Assembly (NCBI RefSeq): GCF_014203665.1 | Contig: NZ_JACHJN010000003.1 | Span: forward strand, 186,001 to 250,000 | DNA length: 64,000 nucleotides | Source: Saccharothrix tamanrassetensis | GTDB taxonomy: Bacteria > Actinomycetota > Actinomycetes > Mycobacteriales > Pseudonocardiaceae | Reading direction: 5' to 3' | In this document: in pieces, positions 33,218 through 41,102 of the stretch | Position numbering within the stretch: the first letter of the stretch is position 1 | Layout of the letters: every line of letters begins with the position of its first letter | Notes under the pieces: model-generated | Told to the model about the DNA's origin: nothing | The model's input: only the letters and a program-made list of their open reading frames with translations | The model's database searches: none | Program-made: the position numbers and the translations under genes

Positions 33218-36091
33218 ATGACGACCTTCGACGAGAAGCTGGTGTCGGTGCTCGGGAAGAAGAGCGCCGACGCGCTGGAGAGCGGCCTCGGCCTGACCAC
33301 GGTGGGCGAGCTGCTGCGGCACTACCCGCGCCGGTACGACGAGCGCGGCAAGCTCACCGAGATCAAGGGCCTGGAACTGGGTGAGCACGCCACCGTGCAG
33401 GCGCGGGTGAAGAGCGCCCGGCAGCGGCGGATGAAGAGCCGCAACGGCGAGCTGCTGGAGGCGGTGATCACCGACGGCTCCTCCGACCTGCACCTGGTGT
33501 TCTTCGGGCGCGGCTCGCGCAAGGTGGAGCGGGAGCTGCTGCCCGGCCGGGAGGCCATGTTCGCGGGCAAGGTCGGCATGTTCAACGGCAAGCTCCAGCT
33601 CGCCCACCCCGACTACCAGGTGCTGGACGACGAGACGGACGACGCCGACGCCACCGGCGGCACCGTGGCGAAGTTCGCCGGCGCGTTCATCCCGGTCTAC
33701 CCGGCGGCGCAGGGCATCCAGTCGTGGAACGTGTCCAACTGCGTCGAGCAGGTGCTCGCGGTGTGGGACGGCGTGGCCGAGGACCCGCTGCCGGCGGAAC
33801 TGCGCGCGGAACGCGGCCTGGTGCCGTTGGAGAAGGCGCTGCGGGACATCCACCGGCCGGACGGGTGGCCCGCGATCGCGGTGGCGCAGCAGCGGCTCAA
33901 GTGGGACGAGGCGATGGCCGTGCAGCTGGCGCTGGCGCAGCGGCGCAAGTCCGCGACGGCGCGCCCGGCGCCCGCGTGCCCGCCCCGGCCGGGCCTGGTG
34001 GCCGACGCGTTCGACGCGCGGCTGCCGTTCGAGCTGACCGCCGGGCAGCAGGAGGTGGGCGAGCGGATCGCCCGCGACCTGTCCGGCGAGCACCCGATGA
34101 ACCGCCTGCTGCAGGGCGAGGTCGGCTCCGGCAAGGCGCAGCCGCTGGACGCGCTGGTGCTCACGCCGGACGGCTTCATCCCGATGGGTGACATCGAGGT
34201 CGGCTCCCAGGTCATCGCCGGCGACGGCTCGCCGACCGCCGTGACCGGCGTGTTCCCGCAGGGCGAGCGCGAGGTGTTCCGGGTGGTGCTGTCCGACGGC
34301 AAGTCGGTCGAGTGCGACCTGGAGCACCTGTGGGCCACGCACGCCGGCGAGGTGGTGGCGCTGCGGGAGATCCGGGACGACCTGCTGGCCCGGGACGACC
34401 CGCGCCGCTGGCGGCTGCCGATGGTCGTGGCGCCGGACGTGGACTGCGTCGAGCTCGCGCCGGTCAAGGAGCGGCACGAGCTGTTGCAGGGACTGCTGAC
34501 CACCGGCGGGTCGTGCGACGGGACGGACGTGGTGTTCCGCACCGAGTCGACGCACCTGGCCGAGTACGTGAGCGAGCTGGCGGAGTCGTTGGGCGGCACG
34601 GGGATCGTGCGCCACGGCTACGAGCAGCACGAGGTGACCGTCCGGCTGCCCGAGGAGTTCCCGCCGTTCCGGGACGCGCTGGACCGGACCGCGACGCCCG
34701 TGCGGTACGTCGAGCGGGTCGAGTTCGTCGGCGTGAAGCCGGTGCAGTGCATCTCGGTCGCGCACCCGTCGCGGCTGTACGTGACGGACCACTTCGTCGT
34801 CACGCACAACACGATGGTCGCGCTGCGCGCGATGCTCCAGGTCGTGGACGCCGGCAGGCAGGCCGCGATGCTCGCGCCGACGGAGGTCCTGGCGGCCCAG
34901 CACGCCCGGTCGCTGCGCGACCTGCTCGGCGACCTGGGCCAGGCGGGCGAGCTGGGCGGGGCGGAGCACGCGACCAGGGTGACCCTGCTGACCGGCTCGA
35001 TGGCGACGGCGCAGCGCAAGAAGGCGATGCTGGAGATCGTGACCGGCGAGGCCGGCATCGTGGTCGGCACGCACGCGCTGATCCAGGACAAGGTCGAGTT
35101 CGCCGACCTGGGCCTGGTCGTCGTGGACGAACAGCACCGGTTCGGCGTCGAGCAGCGGGCGGCCCTCAGCGGACGCGCCGGCGGCTCGACGCCCCACGTG
35201 CTGGTGATGACCGCGACCCCGATCCCGCGCACCGTGGCGATGACCGTCTATGGCGACCTCGAAGTGTCCGCGCTGCGCGAGCTGCCGCAGGGCCGATCGC
35301 CGATCAGCACGTCCGTCGTGCCGATGGCGGAGAAACCGGCGTGGCTCGACCGGGCGTGGCAGCGGATCCGCGAAGAGGTGGGCAAGGGGCACCAGGTGTA
35401 CGTGGTGTGCCCGCGGATCGGTGACGGCGAAGGCGAGGAGGGCACCGAGCCCCCGAAGGACGACGGCTCGGACCGCCGCCCGCCGCTGGCGGTGGTGGAC
35501 GTGGCGCAACGCCTGGCCGAAGGCCCGTTGCAGGGCTTGCGGGTCGACATCCTGCACGGCCGCATGCCGCCGGACGACAAGGACGCGGTGATGCGGGCGT
35601 TCGCCGGGAACGAGGTGCAGGTCCTGGTCGCCACGACCGTGGTCGAAGTGGGCGTGAACGTCCCGAACGCGACCGTCATGGTGATCATGGACGCGGACCG
35701 CTTCGGCGTCAGCCAGCTGCACCAGCTCAGAGGTCGGGTCGGCCGCGGCAGCGCGCCGGGGCTGTGCCTGCTGGTGACCGAGATGCCCGAGGGCACGTCG
35801 ACCATGGAGCGGTTGCGGGCGGTCGAGTCCACGTTGGACGGGTTCGAACTCGCGCAACTGGACCTGGAGCTGCGCCGGGAGGGCGACATCCTCGGCGCGG
35901 CGCAGTCCGGCAAGCGCTCGGGGTTGAAGATGCTGTCCCTGCTGCGCGACGAGGACGTGATCACCGAGGCGAGGCAGGTGGCGTCCCAGGTGGTCGACAC
36001 CGATCCGGAGCTGGCCGAGCACCCGGGCCTGGCATCCCTGGTGGCCGGCCTGCTGGATGAGGAACGGGCGGAATACCTGGAGAAGGCCTAG
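33218..36091 (+). CDS. recG: ATP-dependent DNA helicase RecG, interrupted by an in-frame intein
   Basis: The 957-residue precursor would splice to 732 residues, a normal RecG length. RecG remodels stalled forks and Holliday junctions. The N-terminal wedge/OB domain covers residues about 1-180. Helicase motif I GEVGSGK ends at residue 306, and the intein occupies 307-531. The extein then resumes TMVALRAMLQ, followed by the DEQH box (about 637-640), TATPIPRTVAMT and GRVGRG. Before splicing the P-loop is split between Lys and Thr, so the precursor cannot be an active ATPase. It is followed directly by a membrane-protein gene (TAGATG). Confidence 0.95.
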   Translation: MTTFDEKLVSVLGKKSADALESGLGLTTVGELLRHYPRRYDERGKLTEIKGLELGEHATVQARVKSARQRRMKSRNGELLEAVITDGSSDLHLVFFGRGSRKVERELLPGREAMFAGKVGMFNGKLQLAHPDYQVLDDETDDADATGGTVAKFAGAFIPVYPAAQGIQSWNVSNCVEQVLAVWDGVAEDPLPAELRAERGLVPLEKALRDIHRPDGWPAIAVAQQRLKWDEAMAVQLALAQRRKSATARPAPACPPRPGLVADAFDARLPFELTAGQQEVGERIARDLSGEHPMNRLLQGEVGSGKAQPLDALVLTPDGFIPMGDIEVGSQVIAGDGSPTAVTGVFPQGEREVFRVVLSDGKSVECDLEHLWATHAGEVVALREIRDDLLARDDPRRWRLPMVVAPDVDCVELAPVKERHELLQGLLTTGGSCDGTDVVFRTESTHLAEYVSELAESLGGTGIVRHGYEQHEVTVRLPEEFPPFRDALDRTATPVRYVERVEFVGVKPVQCISVAHPSRLYVTDHFVVTHNTMVALRAMLQVVDAGRQAAMLAPTEVLAAQHARSLRDLLGDLGQAGELGGAEHATRVTLLTGSMATAQRKKAMLEIVTGEAGIVVGTHALIQDKVEFADLGLVVVDEQHRFGVEQRAALSGRAGGSTPHVLVMTATPIPRTVAMTVYGDLEVSALRELPQGRSPISTSVVPMAEKPAWLDRAWQRIREEVGKGHQVYVVCPRIGDGEGEEGTEPPKDDGSDRRPPLAVVDVAQRLAEGPLQGLRVDILHGRMPPDDKDAVMRAFAGNEVQVLVATTVVEVGVNVPNATVMVIMDADRFGVSQLHQLRGRVGRGSAPGLCLLVTEMPEGTSTMERLRAVESTLDGFELAQLDLELRREGDILGAAQSGKRSGLKMLSLLRDEDVITEARQVASQVVDTDPELAEHPGLASLVAGLLDEERAEYLEKA
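34136..34810 (+). mobile_element. Class 3-type intein in the RecG P-loop, with decayed endonuclease remnant
   Basis: Residues 307-531 of RecG form a 225-residue intein that starts with Ala (AQPLDALVLTPDGFIPMGDI) and ends VVTHN before extein Thr532. The N-terminal nucleophile of standard inteins is absent. Instead the class 3 W-C-T set is in place: Trp372 in CDLEHLWATH (block B), Cys511 in PVQCISVAHP (block F) and Thr529 before the terminal His-Asn (block G). In class 3 inteins the block F Cys makes the first branched ester. The middle holds LLQGLLTTGG (422-431), resembling a LAGLIDADG helix with its acidic residue lost, so homing is probably dead. Codon use looks like the host's. Confidence 0.9.
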
Positions 36092-37228
36092 ATGCGCGAA
36101 CCCCCGGCAGTCGACGGACGCACGGCAGTGGACGGACCCACGGCACCGACCCTTGAGCAGACCGACCTCGCCACCGAGTCGGTCGAGCCGGGCACGCTCG
36201 GGGGAACCAGGCTCGACCTCGGCGGACCGGCCGAGCCCGAGGCGGTTCGCGCCGAACCGGCCGAGCCCGTGCTGGTCGGCGCCGGGCCGACCGAGGCCGA
36301 AGTCATCCAGGCCGAACTGGCCGAGCCTGAGATCCTCGACGCCGAACTGGCCGAGCCCGAGGTGGTCCGCGCCGCGCCGGCCGAGCCCGAAGAGATCCTC
36401 GACGCCGAACTGGTCGAGCCCGAGGTGGTCCGCGCCGAACCGGCCGAGCCGGAGGCCGGCGCGGGGCCCGAAGAGTCCGCAGCCGGCACGAAGCCGGGCG
36501 AGCCCGAGGCGGGCGACTCCCCGGACGCTGCCGAGCCGCGCGAGCGGTCGGTGGTCGCGGTGAGGATGCTTGGAAGCACTGCTGCGCCTCCGGGTGCCGG
36601 GGCGCGGGACGCTGCGGTTGCCCGGGCCCGCGCCGAGGTGCGGGAGTTGATCGCCGGGCGGCCCGCGGTCCGGGACAAGGTGGTGCGGTCGCTGTTGCCG
36701 CCGTGGTTGTCGACGTTGCACCTCGGACCGCTGAAGGCGGCCGGCGGGTTCATGGTGCTGGCCGCGGGCGGCTCGATGGTGGCCAACGAGGGGGCGCCGT
36801 GGTACTTCCACCTGGTCGACGTGCTGTTGCTGGTGCTGGGCCTGGGCGCGCTGTGGTCGGTGGTGCGGGAGGTCTCGACGCGCCGGCTGGAGGCGACCCG
36901 GCTCCGGCTCCACGGGCCCGATGAGGGCGACACCATCGCCGACGCCGGGGTGCGGCTGGTGTCGCGGCCGTGGTGGCGCAACGTGGTGGGCTGGTTGTTC
37001 GACCTGGTGGTGCTCGGTCTGCCGGTGCTGGTGGCGGTGCGGGTGTGGGCGGACGGCGGGTGGTTGGCCCGGTTCGCCGCGCTGGTCGCGGTCGGGAGCG
37101 TGGTGGCCGCGTCGGTGTACATCGTGCGGTCGGCTCGGCTGGCTCCGCAGTGGCGGCGGGACTTCATGGCGTTCGAGGGGATGCAGTTGCCGCCGGTGCG
37201 GGACGGCTGGGACGTCCTGCTGCGCTGA
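36092..37228 (+). CDS. Membrane protein with Glu/Pro/Ala repeat N-terminus
   Basis: This 378-residue protein is of unknown function. Residues about 30-150 are a disordered acidic repeat built on AEPAEPEVVRA and ILDAELAEPE. A basic/amphipathic stretch follows (about 175-210). Three to four predicted transmembrane segments come next: near 228-240 (GGFMVLAAGGSMVA), 250-267 (VDVLLLVLGLGALWSV), 308-325 (NVVGWLFDLVVLGLPVLVAV) and 333-352. The ATG abuts the recG stop (TAGATG), so the two are co-translated. Mycobacteria also carry a membrane protein gene after recG. The repeat's DNA is itself tandem, so length polymorphism is likely. Confidence 0.75.
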   Translation: MREPPAVDGRTAVDGPTAPTLEQTDLATESVEPGTLGGTRLDLGGPAEPEAVRAEPAEPVLVGAGPTEAEVIQAELAEPEILDAELAEPEVVRAAPAEPEEILDAELVEPEVVRAEPAEPEAGAGPEESAAGTKPGEPEAGDSPDAAEPRERSVVAVRMLGSTAAPPGAGARDAAVARARAEVRELIAGRPAVRDKVVRSLLPPWLSTLHLGPLKAAGGFMVLAAGGSMVANEGAPWYFHLVDVLLLVLGLGALWSVVREVSTRRLEATRLRLHGPDEGDTIADAGVRLVSRPWWRNVVGWLFDLVVLGLPVLVAVRVWADGGWLARFAALVAVGSVVAASVYIVRSARLAPQWRRDFMAFEGMQLPPVRDGWDVLLR

Positions 37229-37263
37229 GCGACCGGCGGCGGCTGGAGTATCGTCGCCGCACT

Positions 37264-38082
37264 GTGCGCCGTTTTCCGCTCGTGCTGACGTCGTTCGCGC
37301 TGGTTCCGGTTCTGCTGGCCGGGTGCTCGTCGGGTGAGTCGTCGGCTCCTGTGACGTCGTCGCCGCCCAAGGGCGACCTGGCGGTGGTGGCGGAACGCAT
37401 CGACCAGCGGCGAACCGAGCTGAAGACGGCCCGGTTCCACACCGAGGGCTTCGCCTCGGACGGCGGCGCGACCGAGGTCCGCAACATCGTGGACGGCACT
37501 CTGCGTCAGGACCCCGAAGGGATGACGGGGACGATGGCGATGCAGATGTCCACGGGCGGCCAGGCCCGCAAGATGGACATGGTGATGGCCCGCGACGGTC
37601 TGTATGTGCACGTCGACGGAGCCCCCATGCCCGAGGGTAAGCGGTGGGGCTTCTACTCGCGGCAGAACAGCGGCGAGGTCGGCGCCCTGCTGCGCGGCTT
37701 CGGTCCCGGCGCGACCGTGGGGGCGGAGCTGGACTACGTGCAGCCGCGCGCGGCGCTCATCGCCGGCCGGGGCGAGGAGCAGTTGGACGGCGTGCCGACG
37801 ACCCGCTACGAACTCGTGGTCGACCCGATGAAGATGGCGAAGGTCATCGAGGACCCGGACATCCAGCTCCAGCACACCCAGCTCGCCGAGTACGGCGTGA
37901 AGATCGCGGCTGCGGTGTGGGTCGACGACACCGGCGCACCGCTCAAGGCGGAGTACCGCTTCGAGCTGGACGGCAAGGTCGTCAAGCAGTCGACCACCCG
38001 GTTCACCGACTGGGGCACGCCGATCGAGGTGACCGTGCCCACCCCGGCCGAAGTCGTGCCCGCCGACCAGCTGCCGCAGTAG
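37264..38082 (+). CDS. LppX/LprG-family lipoprotein
   Basis: This 272-residue exported lipoprotein has a lipobox at LLAGC (Cys about residue 22) after a short signal. The mature domain has the LppX_LprAFG pattern: tandem strands such as GTMAMQMSTGGQARKMDMVMARDGLYVHVDG, and later TTRYELVVDPMK and WVDDTGAPLKAEYRFELDG. Family members have a hydrophobic cavity that carries lipids between membrane layers. The GTG start is 36 bp after the preceding gene, with a GAGTAT box upstream. Confidence 0.8.
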   Translation: MRRFPLVLTSFALVPVLLAGCSSGESSAPVTSSPPKGDLAVVAERIDQRRTELKTARFHTEGFASDGGATEVRNIVDGTLRQDPEGMTGTMAMQMSTGGQARKMDMVMARDGLYVHVDGAPMPEGKRWGFYSRQNSGEVGALLRGFGPGATVGAELDYVQPRAALIAGRGEEQLDGVPTTRYELVVDPMKMAKVIEDPDIQLQHTQLAEYGVKIAAAVWVDDTGAPLKAEYRFELDGKVVKQSTTRFTDWGTPIEVTVPTPAEVVPADQLPQ

Positions 38083-38337
38083 CGACCTGGCGGCCCGCTC
38101 GACCCGGTGACCGACCCGCGGGACCGGGGATGATCGACCTTCAGGGCCAGGGGTGACTGGCCCGCGGAGCCAGGGCTGCCGGTGCGCGCCGGCGGCCCGA
38201 GCCCGGTCAGCCCTGAAATCACCTCGCGTGTGCAGCGCCTCGTCCGGTACGGTCCCGGATTGTTTTCGCTGCTGGGAGCCCATGGGGTTCGCGCGTGGCC
38301 TTCCCGGCGGTTCCCAGGCTGAGAGCAGGTTTCGCCA

Positions 38338-38718
38338 ATGGCATGTCGTATCAGTGAGCTGGTGCTCGGTTGCCGCGACCCCGAGGCGCTGGCGCGGTTC
38401 TGGTGCGAGGTACTGGACTTCGTCGTGCTCGATCGCGAGGACGACGGCTCGGTGGAGATCGGGCCGCGCGAAGGGTTCGGCGGTCCGCAGCCGACGATCA
38501 TCCTCAGTCGCAGGGATGAGCCGGAGAGGGGGAAGTCCCGGCTGCACATCGACGTCAACGCCACCGACCGCGACCAGGACGCCGAACTCGAACGCCTGCT
38601 GGAGCTGGGCGCGCGCCCGGCCGACATCGGCCAGACGGGGGAGGAGCAGTGGCACGTCCTGGCCGACCCCGAAGGCAACGAGTTCTGCCTGCTCAAGGCG
38701 CGCCTGGACCCACTCTGA
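38338..38718 (+). CDS. VOC-family (glyoxalase/bleomycin-resistance-like) protein
   Basis: This 126-residue single VOC module has ISELVLGCRDPEALARFWCEVLDF at the start, RLHIDVNATDRDQDAELERLLELGA in the middle and WHVLADPEGNEFCLLKA at the end. The His and Glu positions of the metal site appear present. The substrate is unknown. It stands alone with about 250 bp of non-coding sequence on each side. The ATG follows a weak ribosome site (GAGAGCAGG). Confidence 0.82.
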   Translation: MACRISELVLGCRDPEALARFWCEVLDFVVLDREDDGSVEIGPREGFGGPQPTIILSRRDEPERGKSRLHIDVNATDRDQDAELERLLELGARPADIGQTGEEQWHVLADPEGNEFCLLKARLDPL

Positions 38719-38768
38719 CGCTCATCGTTCCCGACCGGTGAGCGGCTCGACCCGACCGACGAGTGCAT

Positions 38769-38813
38769 GACCTGACCGATGAGCAGTGGGTCCGGCTGGA
38801 ACCGTTGTTGCCC
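38769..38813 (+). pseudogene. Remnant of an IS5-type transposase N-terminus
   Basis: The frame encodes DLTDEQWVRLEPLLP, the signature opening of many actinobacterial IS5-family transposases (LTDEQWARLEPLLP). Similarity stops after these 15 residues and the frame soon ends. No inverted repeats or remaining transposase were seen nearby. It marks an old insertion between the VOC gene and the FilP-like gene. Confidence 0.55.
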
Positions 38814-38942
38814 TGTGCGACAGGCTCAGAGCTGCCGGCGTCCCGGCCGCTCTGAGCCCGGTCAGTCCCGTGAGCCCCGCCCTGCGCCCGCGCCCCGTCA
38901 GCCTGTGCGGGGCTATAGCCGGTGCGTCCCGTCAGCCGGCGC

Positions 38943-39009
38943 GGTGCGGTGCGGGAGTCGGTGCGGGGCGGGGGTTGGTGCGGGGCGGGAGTCGGTGCGG
39001 GGCGGAGCC
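38943..39009. repeat. 17-bp tandem repeat beside the FilP-like gene stop
   Basis: Four units related to GGTGCGGGGCGGGAGTC start at 38943, 38960, 38977 and 38994. On the minus strand they begin directly after the stop of the coiled-coil gene, whose last codons (CCCCGCAACTGACC) resemble the unit CCCCGCACCGACTCC. I see no gene between 38719 and 39011. Confidence 0.7.
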
Positions 39010-39011
39010 GG

Positions 39012-40400
39012 TCAGTTGCGGGGCAGGGGGAGCTGCTTGGTGGGCTGCTCGGACTCCCGGACCTCTTCGGAGGCCGGTTCGGCTTCCGCGTCCAAGGGCT
39101 TGAGAGCGGTCATGGCCTGGCTGACGGCGGCTTGGGCTTCGGCGAACTTCTCGGACAAGGTCCGGTGCGCGCTGTGCAGCTCGGTGAGCTTCTGGTCGGC
39201 GGCGGCGGTGCGGCGGTCCGCGTGGGCGTCCGCTTCGGTGATGGTCTTGTCGGCCTTCGCCTTGGCCTCGGCGACGGTCTTCTCGGCCAGAGCGTTCGCC
39301 TCGGTGACGGTCTTGTCCGCGGTGGCCTTGGCGTCCGCGACCGTCTTCTCGGCGAGCGTGTTCGCGTCGGTGACCGTCTTGTCGGCCTGGGCCTTGGCCT
39401 CGGCGGTGGTCTTCTCGGCGAACGCCTTGGCGTCCGCCACCGTCTTCTCGGCTTCGGCGGTGGCTTCGGCGGTGGTCTTCTCGGCGTAGGCGTTCGCGTC
39501 CGCCACCGCCTTCTCGGCCTTGCCCAGCGCCTCGTGCTCCAGCTCGGCGATCTGCTTCGCCGACTCGGCGCGCAGGGCACCGACCTCGGTGCGGGCCTCT
39601 TCGAGCAGGCGCGCGGCCTCGGCCTTGGCCTCGACGACGTGCGCCTCGTGCTCCTTGCGGAGCGTCGTGCGCAGCTCGTCGTACTCCTTGTCCAACTCGT
39701 CGTGGTAGCCCTTGTACTTCGCGTCCAGCTCCACCCGGCGGGCGTCCAGGGCGGCGCTCTTGGCGTCGTGGTCGGCCGCGAGGCGCTCGCGCTCGGCCCG
39801 AGCCTCGGCCATCAGCGACTCGTGCTCGGCGTTCAGCTTGGTGCGCAGCTCCTCGTGCGAGCGCTCCAGCTCGTTGAGCCGGTCCTGGTACTGCTTCTCC
39901 AGCTCGGCCGTGCGCTGCTGGTGAGTGGCGTCCAGCTCGGCGGCGCGCTGCTGGTGCGAGGCCTCCAGCTGCTTGCGGCGCTCTTCGAGCTCGCCCATCG
40001 CGCGCTGGTGGTTGGCCCGACCCTCGGCGGCGAACCGCTCGGCTTCGGCGCGGGTGGCGTTGGCCTGGTCGATCGCCCCCTTGCGGATGTCGGCGATCTC
40101 CTCCTCGGCCAGCGTCATCATCACGCGCACACGCTCGGTGACGTTCGTGGCACTGACCGGGCTGTTGGCGAGGTTGCCGAGTTGGGCCTTGACCTTGTCC
40201 AGCTCGGCGCGGGTGGTGCCGAGGAGCTTGCTCAGCTCGGCCACCTGGGACGCGGCGGCGTCGCGTGATCTGTTGGAGTTCTTGAGGTCGTACTCCAGAC
40301 GTGTCACGCGCTCGTTGACCTGTCGCTGGTTGTACCCGCGCAGAACAACGTCGAAATGGGTGCGGGCAGCAGGCTGCCCAGTCCCTTCAGCCCCGGCCAT
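39012..40400 (-). CDS. FilP/Scy-like coiled-coil cytoskeletal protein
   Basis: This 462-residue, almost entirely helical protein has an N-terminal DivIVA-like segment, FDVVLRGYNQRQVNERVTRLE. Long coiled coils follow. Residues about 290-410 are a hendecad-like repeat built on AEKTVADAKAKADKTVTEAN (11- and 22-residue periods). A disordered tail ends the chain. FilP and Scy in Streptomyces organise polar growth with DivIVA; a similar scaffolding role is inferred. A minus-strand TAGGGT box (40413-40408) ends 7 nt before the ATG at 40400, suggesting a leaderless mRNA. Confidence 0.82.
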   Translation of the reverse strand: MAGAEGTGQPAARTHFDVVLRGYNQRQVNERVTRLEYDLKNSNRSRDAAASQVAELSKLLGTTRAELDKVKAQLGNLANSPVSATNVTERVRVMMTLAEEEIADIRKGAIDQANATRAEAERFAAEGRANHQRAMGELEERRKQLEASHQQRAAELDATHQQRTAELEKQYQDRLNELERSHEELRTKLNAEHESLMAEARAERERLAADHDAKSAALDARRVELDAKYKGYHDELDKEYDELRTTLRKEHEAHVVEAKAEAARLLEEARTEVGALRAESAKQIAELEHEALGKAEKAVADANAYAEKTTAEATAEAEKTVADAKAFAEKTTAEAKAQADKTVTDANTLAEKTVADAKATADKTVTEANALAEKTVAEAKAKADKTITEADAHADRRTAAADQKLTELHSAHRTLSEKFAEAQAAVSQAMTALKPLDAEAEPASEEVRESEQPTKQLPLPRN

Positions 40401-40570
40401 ATGTCCAACCCTACCGAGAAGTCGACACCGTCTGTCACCCGATACAGCGAACGCACTGTAACGGCTCGGTGATCGAGCGCTCACAAAGCCGACACAGCCG
40501 CCCTGTCCGTGGTGGTTATCCGACGTTCACCATCGGCCACCGGGACGATGTCCGCGAATGCGAGTGGTGT

Positions 40571-40765
40571 TCACGGCCCGTGATGATCACAACGGGAGTC
40601 GGCGCCGCGCTTCCGACCGGCACGCCCTGACCGGTCGTCGGCGCGGCGGCACACCCACTGGCCGCGAGTGGATCGGGTACTCCTGCCCGAGGATCGGCTC
40701 AGTGAGGTGGGTACGACCCTCGGGGCGTTCGAGGGGGTCACCACCGCTCTGACACCACTTGGCAC
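40571..40765 (-). CDS. Possible 64-residue Arg-rich protein downstream of a LexA box
   Basis: I do not recognise this frame. It starts at GTG (VPSGVRAVVTPSNAP) with a strong GGAGG five bases upstream and ends at TGA. The product is basic and of low complexity. Its only support is the ribosome site and a perfect SOS-type box about 60 bp upstream. The rest of 40401-41102 contains nothing I can assign. Confidence 0.3.
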   Translation of the reverse strand: MPSGVRAVVTPSNAPRVVPTSLSRSSGRSTRSTRGQWVCRRADDRSGRAGRKRGADSRCDHHGP

Positions 40766-40848
40766 ACGGACCTCCTTCCTTCGTTGTGGTCGCTGGTGCG
40801 GTTCGTGGGCTTGCCGGTCAATTGTCGAACAGGCGTTCGAGGGGGTCA
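40724..40848. repeat. 17-bp direct repeat, 108 bp apart
   Basis: GGCGTTCGAGGGGGTCA occurs at 40724-40740 and exactly again at 40832-40848. The second copy includes the right half of the LexA-type box; the first has only that half-site. Confidence 0.6.
40825..40840. promoter_or_regulatory. LexA (SOS) box
   Basis: TCGAAC-AGGC-GTTCGA is a perfect match to the actinobacterial LexA consensus TCGAAC-N4-GTTCGA. It lies in the 702-bp gap between the FilP-like gene (minus) and pyc (plus), 263 bp from pyc and about 60 bp from the possible small gene on the minus strand. The target is not established. Confidence 0.65.
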
Positions 40849-41102
40849 AGATCACCATCGGGTGAACCGGGTGGGCGCGGCGGTGGGCCGACCGCCGGCG
40901 GTGTGACCCGTCCGGCAGGGGGCTGCGCCGGGCCTGCGCGCAAGGGACAATCCACGGGCCGTGCCCCCACCGGACAGCCCCTTGACCGCGTGAGTGAACG
41001 ATCACGATGACGTCCGTCACGTGGGATGGAACTCCCGAGGGGCGGGATCTGCACGGTAACGTGCCTTGATTGACCGCCGAGTGACCTGGGAGGGAACGCC
41101 GA

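Noticed and set aside
31490..36913. Very long open frame on the minus strand across the DAK2, recG and membrane-protein genes
   Set aside because: It is antisense to well-supported genes, and its product is low-complexity Arg/His/Gly-rich sequence. Long antisense frames are expected in DNA of this GC content.
40668..40865. A 65-codon plus-strand frame in the LexA-box region
   Set aside because: No ribosome site, it spans the duplicated 17-bp segment, and the product has no recognisable feature. The minus-strand frame has the better start signal.
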